DNA of 33,550 bases from contig PLPK01000030.1 of the NCBI GenBank assembly GCA_003159795.1, forward strand, positions 1 to 33,550. Reading direction: 5' to 3'. The position numbers were made by a program, and so were the translations under genes. Below the pieces are notes generated by a model. The model was not told where the DNA came from. It saw only the letters and a list, made by a program, of their open reading frames with translations, and made no database searches. Numbering within the stretch: the first letter of the stretch is position 1; each line of letters opens with the position of its first letter. The stretch is from Acidimicrobiaceae bacterium (lineage in GTDB: Bacteria; Actinomycetota; Acidimicrobiia; Acidimicrobiales; Bog-793). Positions 17,432 through 24,946 of the stretch are shown here, piece after piece.

Positions 17432-17517
17432 GGCCGACCGTCCCGGATCTCACCGAGCGTCTCCAGGACGCCTTGGGCCCCGTCCCCGGCGGGGGCGCTC
17501 ATCGCGGGTTTTTCCAT
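17425..17517 (-). CDS. Possible leader ORF overlapping the exporter start
   Basis: A 30-codon frame starts at ATG 17517 and ends at TGA 17425-17427, 7 bases inside the exporter gene. The product is short, partly acidic and unrecognised (end: GEIRDGRPC). It could couple translation to the weakly signalled GTG of the exporter, or be chance. An in-frame second ATG lies at 17502. Confidence 0.25.
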   Translation of the reverse strand: MEKPAMSAPAGDGAQGVLETLGEIRDGRPC

Positions 17518-17563
17518 TCGATCTCGATGACCTCGGGCGCGGTTCTGAGGCAAGCTGTGCGCA

Positions 17564-17591
17564 GATACCGTATCCGGATCTCGGGATCCCG
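17564..17591. promoter_or_regulatory. Palindromes between divergent exporter and aldo/keto reductase genes
   Basis: GATAC-C-GTATC (17564-17574) and the perfect 10-bp CGGGATCCCG (17582-17591) lie about 60-85 bases before the reductase ATG and about 130-160 bases before the exporter start. The position suits a shared operator, but no regulator gene is adjacent. Confidence 0.35.
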
Positions 17592-17649
17592 CTGGGCCAG
17601 GTGGCCGAGCCGGGACCCCGGGCGTCGTAGAGTTCCAGGTGGTGCGCCG

Positions 17650-18636
17650 ATGAACCAGGACAGCTACACGCTGGCGGGATCCACCGTCACGATCCCCGCG
17701 CTCGGCGTCGGGACCTGGGCGTGGGGCGATCGGATTACCTGGGGCATGGGCGGATACGACGCCGATCTCACGCGCACCTCGATCGAGGAGGCGTGGGGGG
17801 CCTCGATCGACGCTGGAGTCACGCTGTTCGACACCGCCGAGGTCTACGGCGGGGGGGAGAGCGAGCGCATCGTCGGTGCGATGCTGGCCGGCGATCCGCG
17901 ACGGGCCGCTGCCGCCGTCGTCGCCACCAAGTTCATGCCGTATCCGTGGAAGCTGCGGGTCGCCCGAGCGTTGTCGAAGTCCCTGCGGGAATCGCTTGAC
18001 CGCCTGGGTCTCCCGGCGGTCGACCTCTACCAGATCCATGGCCCGGTCAGTCTTCGTTCCCACGCCGAACTGGCCGAAGCGCTGGCAGCGGCGCACGAGG
18101 CGGGACTCGTGAAGGCGGTCGGCGTGTCGAACTACTCCGGCCCCGAGACTCGGTCGATGGATTCGGAGCTGCGCAGGCGGGGCATGCGACTCGCCACCAA
18201 CCAGATCGAGTTCTCCCTTTTGCGCCGCTCTCCTGAGACGGGCGGTCTGCTCGCGGTGTGCAAGGAGCTGGGTGTCGTGCCGATCGCCTATTCGCCGCTC
18301 GGTCAGGGCCGGCTCACGGGCAAGTACTCCGTCTCGGCTCCTCCGCCCAAGAGAAGGAATTTCGGCCGATACCCGATGGCGATTGTCGAGGATGTTGTCG
18401 CCGAGCTGCGGCGTATCGGTGAGAAGCACGGGGGCAGGACACCGGGCCAGGTGGCTCTGAACTGGGTGATCTCCAAGGGCGCCGTGCCGATTCCCGGCGC
18501 CAAGAACCGGCGTCAGGCGGAGGACAACGCCGGGGCCCTCGGCTGGAGCATGGACGACGAGGATCTCGTGCGGCTTGACCAGGCAGCCCTTCCCGGCGTG
18601 AAGCGCGTCGCCGGCCGTATCTGGCAACACGGCTGA
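17650..18636 (+). CDS. Aldo/keto reductase
   Basis: This soluble NADPH-dependent TIM-barrel oxidoreductase reduces aldehydes or ketones. The catalytic tetrad is visible: D61 and Y66 (LFDTAEVYGGGESE region), K94 (VATKF) and H130 (LYQIHGP). The C-terminal phosphate-binding part contains IPGAKNRRQAEDN. Length (328 residues) is normal. ATG 17650 has AGGTGG 7 bases upstream; the open frame before it lacks similarity. It is transcribed divergently from the ABC exporter. The best general match is the AKR group often called pyridoxal/perakine-type or YajO-like; the substrate cannot be told. Confidence 0.92.
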   Translation: MNQDSYTLAGSTVTIPALGVGTWAWGDRITWGMGGYDADLTRTSIEEAWGASIDAGVTLFDTAEVYGGGESERIVGAMLAGDPRRAAAAVVATKFMPYPWKLRVARALSKSLRESLDRLGLPAVDLYQIHGPVSLRSHAELAEALAAAHEAGLVKAVGVSNYSGPETRSMDSELRRRGMRLATNQIEFSLLRRSPETGGLLAVCKELGVVPIAYSPLGQGRLTGKYSVSAPPPKRRNFGRYPMAIVEDVVAELRRIGEKHGGRTPGQVALNWVISKGAVPIPGAKNRRQAEDNAGALGWSMDDEDLVRLDQAALPGVKRVAGRIWQHG

Positions 18637-18881
18637 CCCACGGGGCACCCAACGAGCCGGATCGCAGGCGCGCCGCGAGGGGCCTCGGATCACTTAGAGC
18701 CCCTTCCGTTGCCGATCATGCCTCTCTCGGTGCACGCCGCCTGGGTCAGCCCGGACATGTCCGGGTCTGTCACGCCGCCCGTCGGGCTGAGCTGCTCGGC
18801 CACCCTCCTGCCCGGGAAAAAGGAGCAGGAGGCGCACGGCTAAACAAGCAATGGAGAATCAGATCGGGGTCGCAAACCAGT

Positions 18882-19742
18882 ATGCCCTCGAACAGAGCAC
18901 CCCCCCAATCCGCGGTGTCCACTTTCGCCTGTGATACCTTCGATTCGGTGAGCGAAAAGGCGCCATATTCCCGGTATCTCCATCCGCGTGCGGACCCCTC
19001 TCCGGAAGCCAATGTGCACAGTCACGGTCTCGAGGTGGCGGTCGATGTATCCTCGGCGTACCACGCCTGGATCGCGGGAATCTGCAAGGGACATCTGGGT
19101 CGCACCGTGCTGGATGTTGGCGCCGGCCAGGGTGCGATATCCCGCTACCTGTTCGATTCGGCGGACCGCTACGTCGCCAGCGATATGTCGGCGGACTGTG
19201 TCGACGCGCTCCGCCGGCGATTCGCTGGCGCGGCGAATGTCTCGGTCATCTCCTTCGACCTGCGCACGGACGAATTGGAGGAGACATTCGACTCGATCGT
19301 GCTCTTCAACGTTCTCGAGCATATCTTCGACGATGAACTGGCCTTGCGTAAGCTTGCCGGCTATCTGAACCCGGGTGGCAATATTCTCATTTACGTTCCC
19401 GCATACAACTGGCTATATGGGGAGTGGGATCGTCGTATAGGGCATTGCCGGCGCTACAATTCCAAATCGCTATCCGGTGTCATCGCTGAAGCGGATCTGG
19501 CGGTGAGCGAGATCCGCTATGTCAACGCGATAGGCATTCCCGCCTGGTTCGCGTTCTCCCGGCTCGGAATACGATCCCGTGCGCGGAAGGCGGACGGCGC
19601 CCCGCCGAGCGGCGAGCTGCGGCTCTGGGACAGGTTCGTCGTCCCCCCGGCGAAGCTCGTCGAGTCCCACGTGCGGCTGCCGGTCGGGCTGAACGTCCTC
19701 GCGATCGCAGCGCTGCCGCCCGCCGCCCGCCCTCGCACGTGA
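18882..19742 (+). CDS. Class I SAM-dependent methyltransferase of the glycan-cluster type
   Basis: The 286-residue Rossmann-fold methyltransferase has motif I VLDVGAGQG (76-84), the SAM-ribose acidic residue at D101, motif III/post-I FDSIVLFNVLEHI (136-148) and a conserved GHCRRYNSKSL segment (187-197). It lacks membrane helices except a mildly hydrophobic C-terminus. This subtype often sits beside GT2 glycosyltransferases, as here. ATG 18882 gives the full ORF; GTG 18948 is an alternative start, since residues 1-22 look non-conserved and neither has a strong ribosome site. Its stop overlaps a GTG of a broken frame (GTGA at 19739-19742). Methyl acceptor unknown; a lipid-linked sugar is a reasonable guess from context. 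Confidence 0.87.
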   Translation: MPSNRAPPQSAVSTFACDTFDSVSEKAPYSRYLHPRADPSPEANVHSHGLEVAVDVSSAYHAWIAGICKGHLGRTVLDVGAGQGAISRYLFDSADRYVASDMSADCVDALRRRFAGAANVSVISFDLRTDELEETFDSIVLFNVLEHIFDDELALRKLAGYLNPGGNILIYVPAYNWLYGEWDRRIGHCRRYNSKSLSGVIAEADLAVSEIRYVNAIGIPAWFAFSRLGIRSRARKADGAPPSGELRLWDRFVVPPAKLVESHVRLPVGLNVLAIAALPPAARPRT

Positions 19743-20020
19743 CCCTGAAGGAACCGGCACCTGCCAACCGGGCCAACCGGGCTACGACCAGATTCGCCGA
19801 GCTCGAGGCGGCGCCACTGGACACCCGTGGCGCTCCGCCTCCAGTGATTCTGCTGCGTCACCGCGACATCGCGGAGCCCCAGGAGAGACCCGAGTTTGAC
19901 GACTCGTTCGCGTAGCTGGAGGTGGGATGGGGCGCGCGGGTCGTGTTGCAGGGGTATCGGGTCAACTGGGACTTCGGATTCGAGCGGGGTGTGATCGCCG
20001 CGAGCGGGTCGTCAAACTGA
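19739..20020 (+). pseudogene. Coupled ORF interrupted by an in-frame TAG, unrecognised
   Basis: GTG 19739 overlaps the methyltransferase stop as GTGA. The frame reads 58 codons to TAG 19913-19915, then continues 34 codons with strongly coding-like third positions to TGA 20018-20020. The second half (LQGYRVNWDFGFERGVIAA) looks like real protein. I do not recognise the family. A 7-bp hairpin (GCGCCAC 19811-19817 with GTGGCGC 19827-19833) lies inside. The options are a gene killed by one nonsense mutation, a stop readthrough, or a short real protein followed by debris. Confidence 0.4.
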
Positions 20021-20046
20021 GTGGAGGGAGCCAGGCGACGTACCCG

Positions 20047-21360
20047 TCAGATTTCGAACCGAGCGAAGCGGTAACGGAAGCAGGCGACGATCCAGGTAAT
20101 CGAGTCTCGGAAGATCCGGATCTTCTTACCTTCTTCGAATGAGCGGGACCGGTAGTAGATCGGCACTTCGACCGGCGTGCAGCCCGCGCGGAGCAGCTTG
20201 GCCAGGAGCTCCCAGTCGAAGTCGAAACGGTTGCACTGGAGCTTCATGCCGTGGACACAATCTCGGCGGAAGACCTTGGCCATCGTGAACGGGTCCCGCA
20301 ACCTCTGCCGGTAGACGAGATTGAACATCGTCCGGAAGATGAAGCTTCCAGCGTTCATCAGCCTGCTGAGTCGCGGCGCCGAGGAGAAACGTCTGATTCC
20401 CCAGATGGCACCTTGCGTAGGCGCGCGCACTCCGAGCACGAACCCTGTCTCGAAGGAGCGGAGCGGGGCGAGCAACGCCTCGTAATCATCCATGTCGTAC
20501 TCCAGATCTGCGTCCTGGATGAGGATGAAGTCACCTTGGGCGTGGGTGAGTCCGGTTCGCACCGCATGACCCTTGCCACGCGCCCGCTCCTCGAGGATGA
20601 GCTCGACTCGCGGGTGGTCCGCGTAGCCAAGCGCCAACTCCTGGGTCCCATCGGTCGAGTTGCTCTCGACGACGATGACGTCGATCTCGACGCCCGGAAT
20701 CTCCTTCGCCAGCAAGTCGGCCATCATCTTCGGGAAGGTGGCGGCCTCGTCATAGACCGGCACGATCACGGAAAGGCGCTGGGGCCGCGAGTACGGAGGC
20801 GCGAGGTCGCCGCGCCGTGCGGTGACGAGAAGGCCCGGGCCGGGGAGTTCGCGCCAACGGGGGGAGACGAAACCCTCACGGAACAAGAGCGTCTGCAGGT
20901 GCTGGCGAGGAAGAGAGGTCCTTTCGCGCGGTGTCTCCGGTGAGGCGACCTCGGGATCTGGCCGGTGGTGGTCGCGTCGGTGACCGAGGGTTGCGACGAG
21001 CAGCCCGCCGGGCGCGATGCCGTCATAGGCGGCTTTGAGAAGGGCGGACGGATCGTCGGCGGACCCGAGGACGTCGTCGAGCACGCAGACCGACGCGGGC
21101 CGCGGCGCATGCGGGCGCTCCCCGTCACCGGATCGGGGAGGCGCGGCCGCGTCTGGGATCACGGTGCTGGCGACGTGGAAGCCTTGTTCGCCAAGGCGCG
21201 CCGCGACCGTCGTGTCGCGTCCGATCGCCAGCACCGGGGAGTCGCCGGAGAAACCGAGCTCGGCGAAGCCGTCGGTGACAGCCCGCACGGCAGCACCGAT
21301 CAGAGGTTGGATGTTGCGACCGGTCGAGACGCCGACAGGGGATCGTCGAGACAAGGGCAT
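20047..21360 (-). CDS. GT2 glycosyltransferase (dolichol-phosphate-sugar synthase-like) with degenerate methyltransferase-like N-domain
   Basis: Residues 195-415 form a family-2 glycosyltransferase of the polyprenol-phosphate mannosyl/glucosyl transferase kind: VIVPVYDEA (198-206), ESNSTDGT (232-239), the metal-binding DAD (283-285), and a DPFTMAKVFRR segment near 356-366. It would load a sugar from a nucleotide donor onto a polyprenyl phosphate at the membrane. Residues 30-185 resemble the back half of a SAM methyltransferase (VCVLDDVLGS, GIAPGGLLVATLGH, LLFREGF), but motif I is replaced by VLAIGRD, so SAM binding is doubtful. ATG 21360 has GGAGC upstream; the TTG 21411 would add 17 residues. 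The C-terminus is amphipathic, without the usual extra membrane helices. Confidence 0.85.
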   Translation of the reverse strand: MPLSRRSPVGVSTGRNIQPLIGAAVRAVTDGFAELGFSGDSPVLAIGRDTTVAARLGEQGFHVASTVIPDAAAPPRSGDGERPHAPRPASVCVLDDVLGSADDPSALLKAAYDGIAPGGLLVATLGHRRDHHRPDPEVASPETPRERTSLPRQHLQTLLFREGFVSPRWRELPGPGLLVTARRGDLAPPYSRPQRLSVIVPVYDEAATFPKMMADLLAKEIPGVEIDVIVVESNSTDGTQELALGYADHPRVELILEERARGKGHAVRTGLTHAQGDFILIQDADLEYDMDDYEALLAPLRSFETGFVLGVRAPTQGAIWGIRRFSSAPRLSRLMNAGSFIFRTMFNLVYRQRLRDPFTMAKVFRRDCVHGMKLQCNRFDFDWELLAKLLRAGCTPVEVPIYYRSRSFEEGKKIRIFRDSITWIVACFRYRFARFEI

Positions 21361-21441
21361 CCGCGGGAGCTCCGGAACCTGTGGGGCGATACCGAACTGC
21401 GAATAGTTCAATCTAGCTGGGACATCTGTCCAAAGCGCGCA

Positions 21442-21606
21442 TCATGGGATCGTGATCGCGCCGCGCACCCGCACCGGGCGGGGATCACGCAGGTCCGTGA
21501 TGGCTCCCGCCGACCGGGGCGTTCGCACTACCTCGATGGGGAAGGTGAACGCCCCGGGCCGTACCCGTGCCGACGCGGGCACGGCGTTGGGAACCGGCGT
21601 GCCGAA
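21442..21606 (-). other. Coding-like in-frame extension past the TGA of the GT-C-like gene
   Basis: After TGA 21607-21609 of the neighbouring membrane-protein gene, the same frame stays open for 54 codons to TGA 21442-21444. By hand count, third positions are about 83% G/C, above first (about 68%) and second (about 59%), the order expected for coding DNA in a high-G+C genome. No ribosome site or independent start is evident. It may be the original C-terminus cut off by a nonsense mutation. Confidence 0.45.
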
Positions 21607-23463
21607 TCACTTCGCCCTGACGAAGGTGGCACGCGCGATCATCGCCTCCTGGCCGGACGGCACGGAAAGCCTGATCCGAACCAGCCCCCCTTCGAGGGGA
21701 ACAACGACCACATGGGAGTGTCTGCTGACGCTCAAGTGGTGGGTCCTGTTCCCGTAGCTCAAGGTCAGGTCGATTGGTCGTCCCGAAGCCAGCGTCGGCC
21801 CAAAATTCAGCTGCAGCCGCCACGAGCTGTCCGGTGACACGACGTCGACGTGCAGCGGCACAGACAGCACCCGGACGTCGGTGAGTGTGGGTTGGTAGGC
21901 CCCTATCTCCCAGGAGTAGTACACGCGGACGAGATCCGGGTGTCCCTCGATGGCTGTGATCGCCGTCGGTATGAAGCTCGTCGCGCGCTCGAGGGTCCAG
22001 TAGGCCCCGGGGTTGTTCTCTTGCAGCATGCCGTAGTAGCCGGTGAAGGAAATGGCGAAACCGACAAATGAGGCGTAGAGGATCGCCGCGACACCGGCGA
22101 CCTTCAGAATCAGCCCACGCCATCTCTTGGCGCGGGCAACTTCGCACCACACGAGGAGTGCCGGGATGAGAAGCAGCGACACGTAATCGACGTCGCACTC
22201 CTCGGTGACACCCCAGATGCTGTAGGCGACCAGCAGCATGCCGAGCAGGCCGAACGCAGCGATCGCGAAGAGCACCGCCCGGAACTCGCGGCTCGCACGA
22301 TCGCGTCGTCCGACGAAGGGAATCCCCCCGCCGAGGACGAGGAACGGTGTCGTCACCAGCACGCCAGCCACCGTTCCGGCGAGGTAGCCCTGTGGCAGCG
22401 CCACCGGCAACATTCCGGAGGTGAACCCGACGAAAGGAAAGCTGAACGTGAAGTAGATGGGGCTGACGAGCATGTACGTGAGCGTCGGGGACATGTAGGC
22501 GAACGAGAACAGGTGAAGGCTGCGGACGTCCGTGCCGCCTAGCGCGTACGAGTAGCCGTATTGGAACGGCGAACCGAAGCGGGCGAAGTTGTACAGGAGG
22601 GCCAGGAACAGCACGACACCTATCGGGGCGAAGATGATCGCGCCGTAGCGCAGGACCGGCTTGACATGCCGGTTCGCTGAGTTCCGCATGACGACCGCGA
22701 AGGTGAGCAATGCCGCCAGCAGCGCGACCGGCGTGAGCACCGGTCTCCCCCCGAAGGCGAGCCCCAGACACAGGCTTCCGAGCCCTAGTCGCCAGGGGAT
22801 CAGCCGCGCGCGCAAACAGCCGCTTGCGAGGAGGTAGAGGGCCAGCATCATGAAGGCGTAGCCGGAGGTGATCTCGACCTCGTAGACCGCCGGGCGGCGA
22901 AGGATGAAGGGGACGACGCTGCAGAAGGCGAGCGCGGTCACCGCGACCGCAGTCATCGAAAGTGACGTCCCGGGCAGGAAGCGGTCGAGGATCGTCAGGA
23001 AGAGCAGTACGGCGAAGAACAGGCCAACGCAACTGAAGATCACGGCCGCCAGGCTGACCGGCATGTTCCCAACCCCGAGGACGCGCCAGGGAAGGAACAA
23101 GGTGAAGACCGGCGTGGTTCCCCAGCTGAGGTAGAAGTGGCCGTGATACAGGATCAGGTCGTGGTACCAACGCTGGTAGGTGCTGTTCAGGGCAGGGTCA
23201 TAGGGATTCTTCAGCGCGAGGAGCCCTTTCGGCGGTCGGAACGGCATGTCGATATGGCCGGCGAGGATGCTGTTCGTGAACTGGTTGTAGTAGTCGCGGA
23301 TCCGGACGTTCCCACTCGATACCGCGGTCCACCAGTAGAAGGGGAAGACGAGAGCGTAGAAACACGCGAGGAGCGCGCGACGACGAGTGACCATCGAACG
23401 CCCGCGCGAGATGCCAGATCGGACCAGCAGGCGGCCACGGTCGACGACTGGTCTCGCGTTCAT
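21607..23463 (-). CDS. Multi-spanning membrane protein, GT-C glycosyltransferase-like
   Basis: This 618-residue polytopic protein has about 11 hydrophobic segments (first at 29-48; further ones at about 135-160, 168-187, 200-216, 224-260, 270-292, 326-350, 358-380, 395-415, 427-441 and 453-475). A beta-rich, mostly soluble C-terminal domain covers about 480-618. The loop after TM1 carries RDYYNQFTNSILAGHIDM, a pattern seen in GT-C-fold proteins that use polyprenyl-phosphate sugars outside the membrane. The family call comes from this architecture, not from a proven catalytic residue. ATG 23463 is preferred over upstream codons, which lack similarity. It lies beside a GT2 enzyme that could make its lipid-linked donor. 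The reading frame continues past the stop (see 21442-21606). Confidence 0.78.
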   Translation of the reverse strand: MNARPVVDRGRLLVRSGISRGRSMVTRRRALLACFYALVFPFYWWTAVSSGNVRIRDYYNQFTNSILAGHIDMPFRPPKGLLALKNPYDPALNSTYQRWYHDLILYHGHFYLSWGTTPVFTLFLPWRVLGVGNMPVSLAAVIFSCVGLFFAVLLFLTILDRFLPGTSLSMTAVAVTALAFCSVVPFILRRPAVYEVEITSGYAFMMLALYLLASGCLRARLIPWRLGLGSLCLGLAFGGRPVLTPVALLAALLTFAVVMRNSANRHVKPVLRYGAIIFAPIGVVLFLALLYNFARFGSPFQYGYSYALGGTDVRSLHLFSFAYMSPTLTYMLVSPIYFTFSFPFVGFTSGMLPVALPQGYLAGTVAGVLVTTPFLVLGGGIPFVGRRDRASREFRAVLFAIAAFGLLGMLLVAYSIWGVTEECDVDYVSLLLIPALLVWCEVARAKRWRGLILKVAGVAAILYASFVGFAISFTGYYGMLQENNPGAYWTLERATSFIPTAITAIEGHPDLVRVYYSWEIGAYQPTLTDVRVLSVPLHVDVVSPDSSWRLQLNFGPTLASGRPIDLTLSYGNRTHHLSVSRHSHVVVVPLEGGLVRIRLSVPSGQEAMIARATFVRAK

Positions 23464-23939
23464 GGTCGACACTCGATTATGCACATCCCGTTGGCGGTGC
23501 ATCCCGTCTTGAGGCGTTCGACCGGCTTTGACGTCCGCCGCCGTGAAAATCACGCTGGCTCCTGCCCGGGGCCGAGACTCATGGTCCTGCGGCTGCGACC
23601 GGAGAAATACTACCTGGCGCCATTTGTCTGATCCGTTGTTGCATTCTGGTCGCCGACACGTCACCAATCGCTGAGCCGTCGGGCGCGACAGTCCCCCGGA
23701 GGACCGACCCTGAACACCGGGCGCCTCGATGGCCGGGGTGCCGTCCCGGATGACGGAAGGACCGCCTCATGAAGCTGTTCCACTTTGCTGAGCTCCATGA
23801 GCACTCGGGCCACCTCCTCGTGCTCAAGAGCCGAGGCCGGTGGGGCCGAGGAGTCAATGGTCAGCTGCTACTGCGTCACGGATCAGCCGTTGCTGCGTTC
23901 CAAATCAGGCGTGGTAACACAGGCGCGAGAATCGACAAC
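23464..23939. other. Divergent intergenic region with a decoy start
   Basis: The region lies between the GT-C-like gene and a methyltransferase. A CATAAT box on the minus strand lies about 14 bases before the GT-C ATG. On the plus strand ATG 23769 has a good AAGGA ribosome site and is in frame with the methyltransferase, giving 57 extra residues. No RNA gene or repeat is seen. Confidence 0.4.
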
Positions 23940-24638
23940 ATGGCCGAACCATGGATGATCGACGAGCTGGCCCATGCCGGTCACGAGCACCTCGACCCCG
24001 CGTTCGTGGCCAGCTTCGATGACAAGCAAGGCCGCCCCGATCCTGCCGAGGACCTCGCTGTGCTCTCTGGCAGCGGTCTTGGCAAGGAGTCCACCGTCGT
24101 CGACCTGGGCGCGGGGACCGGACAATTCGCGCTGCGCGCAGCTCGACAGTTCGGGAAGGTGATCGCGGTCGACGTCTCACCGGCGATGCTGAAGACTCTG
24201 CGTGACCGGGCAAGTGAGCTGGCCCTCGACAACCTCGATTGCATTCAGGCGGGGTTCCTGAGCTACGAGCATGCGGGGCCGCCAGCGGATGCTGTGTACA
24301 CAAGGAACGCTCTGCACCACCTTCCGGACTTCTGGAAGGCCCTAGCGCTGACTCGCATCGCGGCACTCATGCGAGCCGGCGGCGTCTTGCGATTGCATGA
24401 TCTGATCTACGACTTTCAGCCGTCCCAGGCCGAAGCGGTGTTTACGCGTTGGCTCGGCCACGCCGCCACTGATCCCAAGCGGGGGTACACGAGCGAGGAC
24501 TACGCCGAGCACATCCGCACTGAGCACAGCACCTTTCGCTGGCTGTTCGAGCCGATGCTCAGGGCTGCCGGGTTTGAGATCGCGACCACGGACTTCGATG
24601 GACCGGTGTACGGAACGTACACCTGCATCAAGGCCTGA
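23940..24638 (+). CDS. Class I SAM-dependent methyltransferase
   Basis: The 232-residue soluble methyltransferase has motif I VVDLGAGTG (53-61), the acidic residue D78 in VIAVDVSPAML, motif IV region ADAVYTRNALHHL (116-128) and post-motif RAGGVLRLHDL (144-154). The start MAEPWMIDELAHAG matches how I recall relatives beginning, so ATG 23940 is used. The frame is open and has a better ribosome site at ATG 23769, so an N-terminally extended form (289 residues) is possible. These small enzymes are of UbiE/Methyltransf_11 type with unknown acceptor. It is divergent from the GT-C-like gene and may not belong to the glycan cluster. Confidence 0.87.
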   Translation: MAEPWMIDELAHAGHEHLDPAFVASFDDKQGRPDPAEDLAVLSGSGLGKESTVVDLGAGTGQFALRAARQFGKVIAVDVSPAMLKTLRDRASELALDNLDCIQAGFLSYEHAGPPADAVYTRNALHHLPDFWKALALTRIAALMRAGGVLRLHDLIYDFQPSQAEAVFTRWLGHAATDPKRGYTSEDYAEHIRTEHSTFRWLFEPMLRAAGFEIATTDFDGPVYGTYTCIKA

Positions 24639-24946
24639 GGCAGCCGGGCCAATCACCCTCGCTTCGGAACGGGACGTGCCGTCTCAATGTTGCTGGACGC
24701 GTTCAGCCGACGATAACTGACGTCGTCGTCATCAATTCAAGTCAGGCTGAACGCTGCAGTGCTCCCGAAACTATTGAGAACCAACGAATGACGCGGTGAC
24801 CCTCAGGGGCATTGTCATTGTTCTGGGGCACTCGTCAAAGAGCGGAACGCCGATTCGGGCGCGGCCAACCTGTCGTCCGGAAGGGCCTCGGCCGAGCATT
24901 CTGTGCGCCCCAGTCCCCTTGAGGGGCGCCGTCGCCATCAAGATCT
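24639..24946. other. Intergenic region between convergent genes
   Basis: This lies between the methyltransferase and the 3' end of the ABC-2 permease gene. A short hairpin CCCCTTGAGGGG lies just downstream of the permease stop (around 24914-24925), without a T-run. A 55-codon minus-strand frame (24771-24938) starts 8 bases after the permease stop but shows only modest coding bias. Confidence 0.35.

Noticed and set aside
19927-20142. 71-codon frame with a GGAGGTGG-like ribosome site
   Set aside because: It overlaps the GT2 gene antisense, and another phase of the same stretch has better coding character (see 19739-20020).
21485-23170. 561-codon minus-strand frame inside the GT-C-like gene
   Set aside because: It is a shadow frame rich in Arg, His and Pro; the neighbouring phase has the transmembrane pattern and good starts.
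24771-24938. 55-codon minus-strand frame after the ABC-2 permease
   Set aside because: Third-position G+C is only about two-thirds, there is no homology and it contains repeated ATG codons. It could be real but is not supported.
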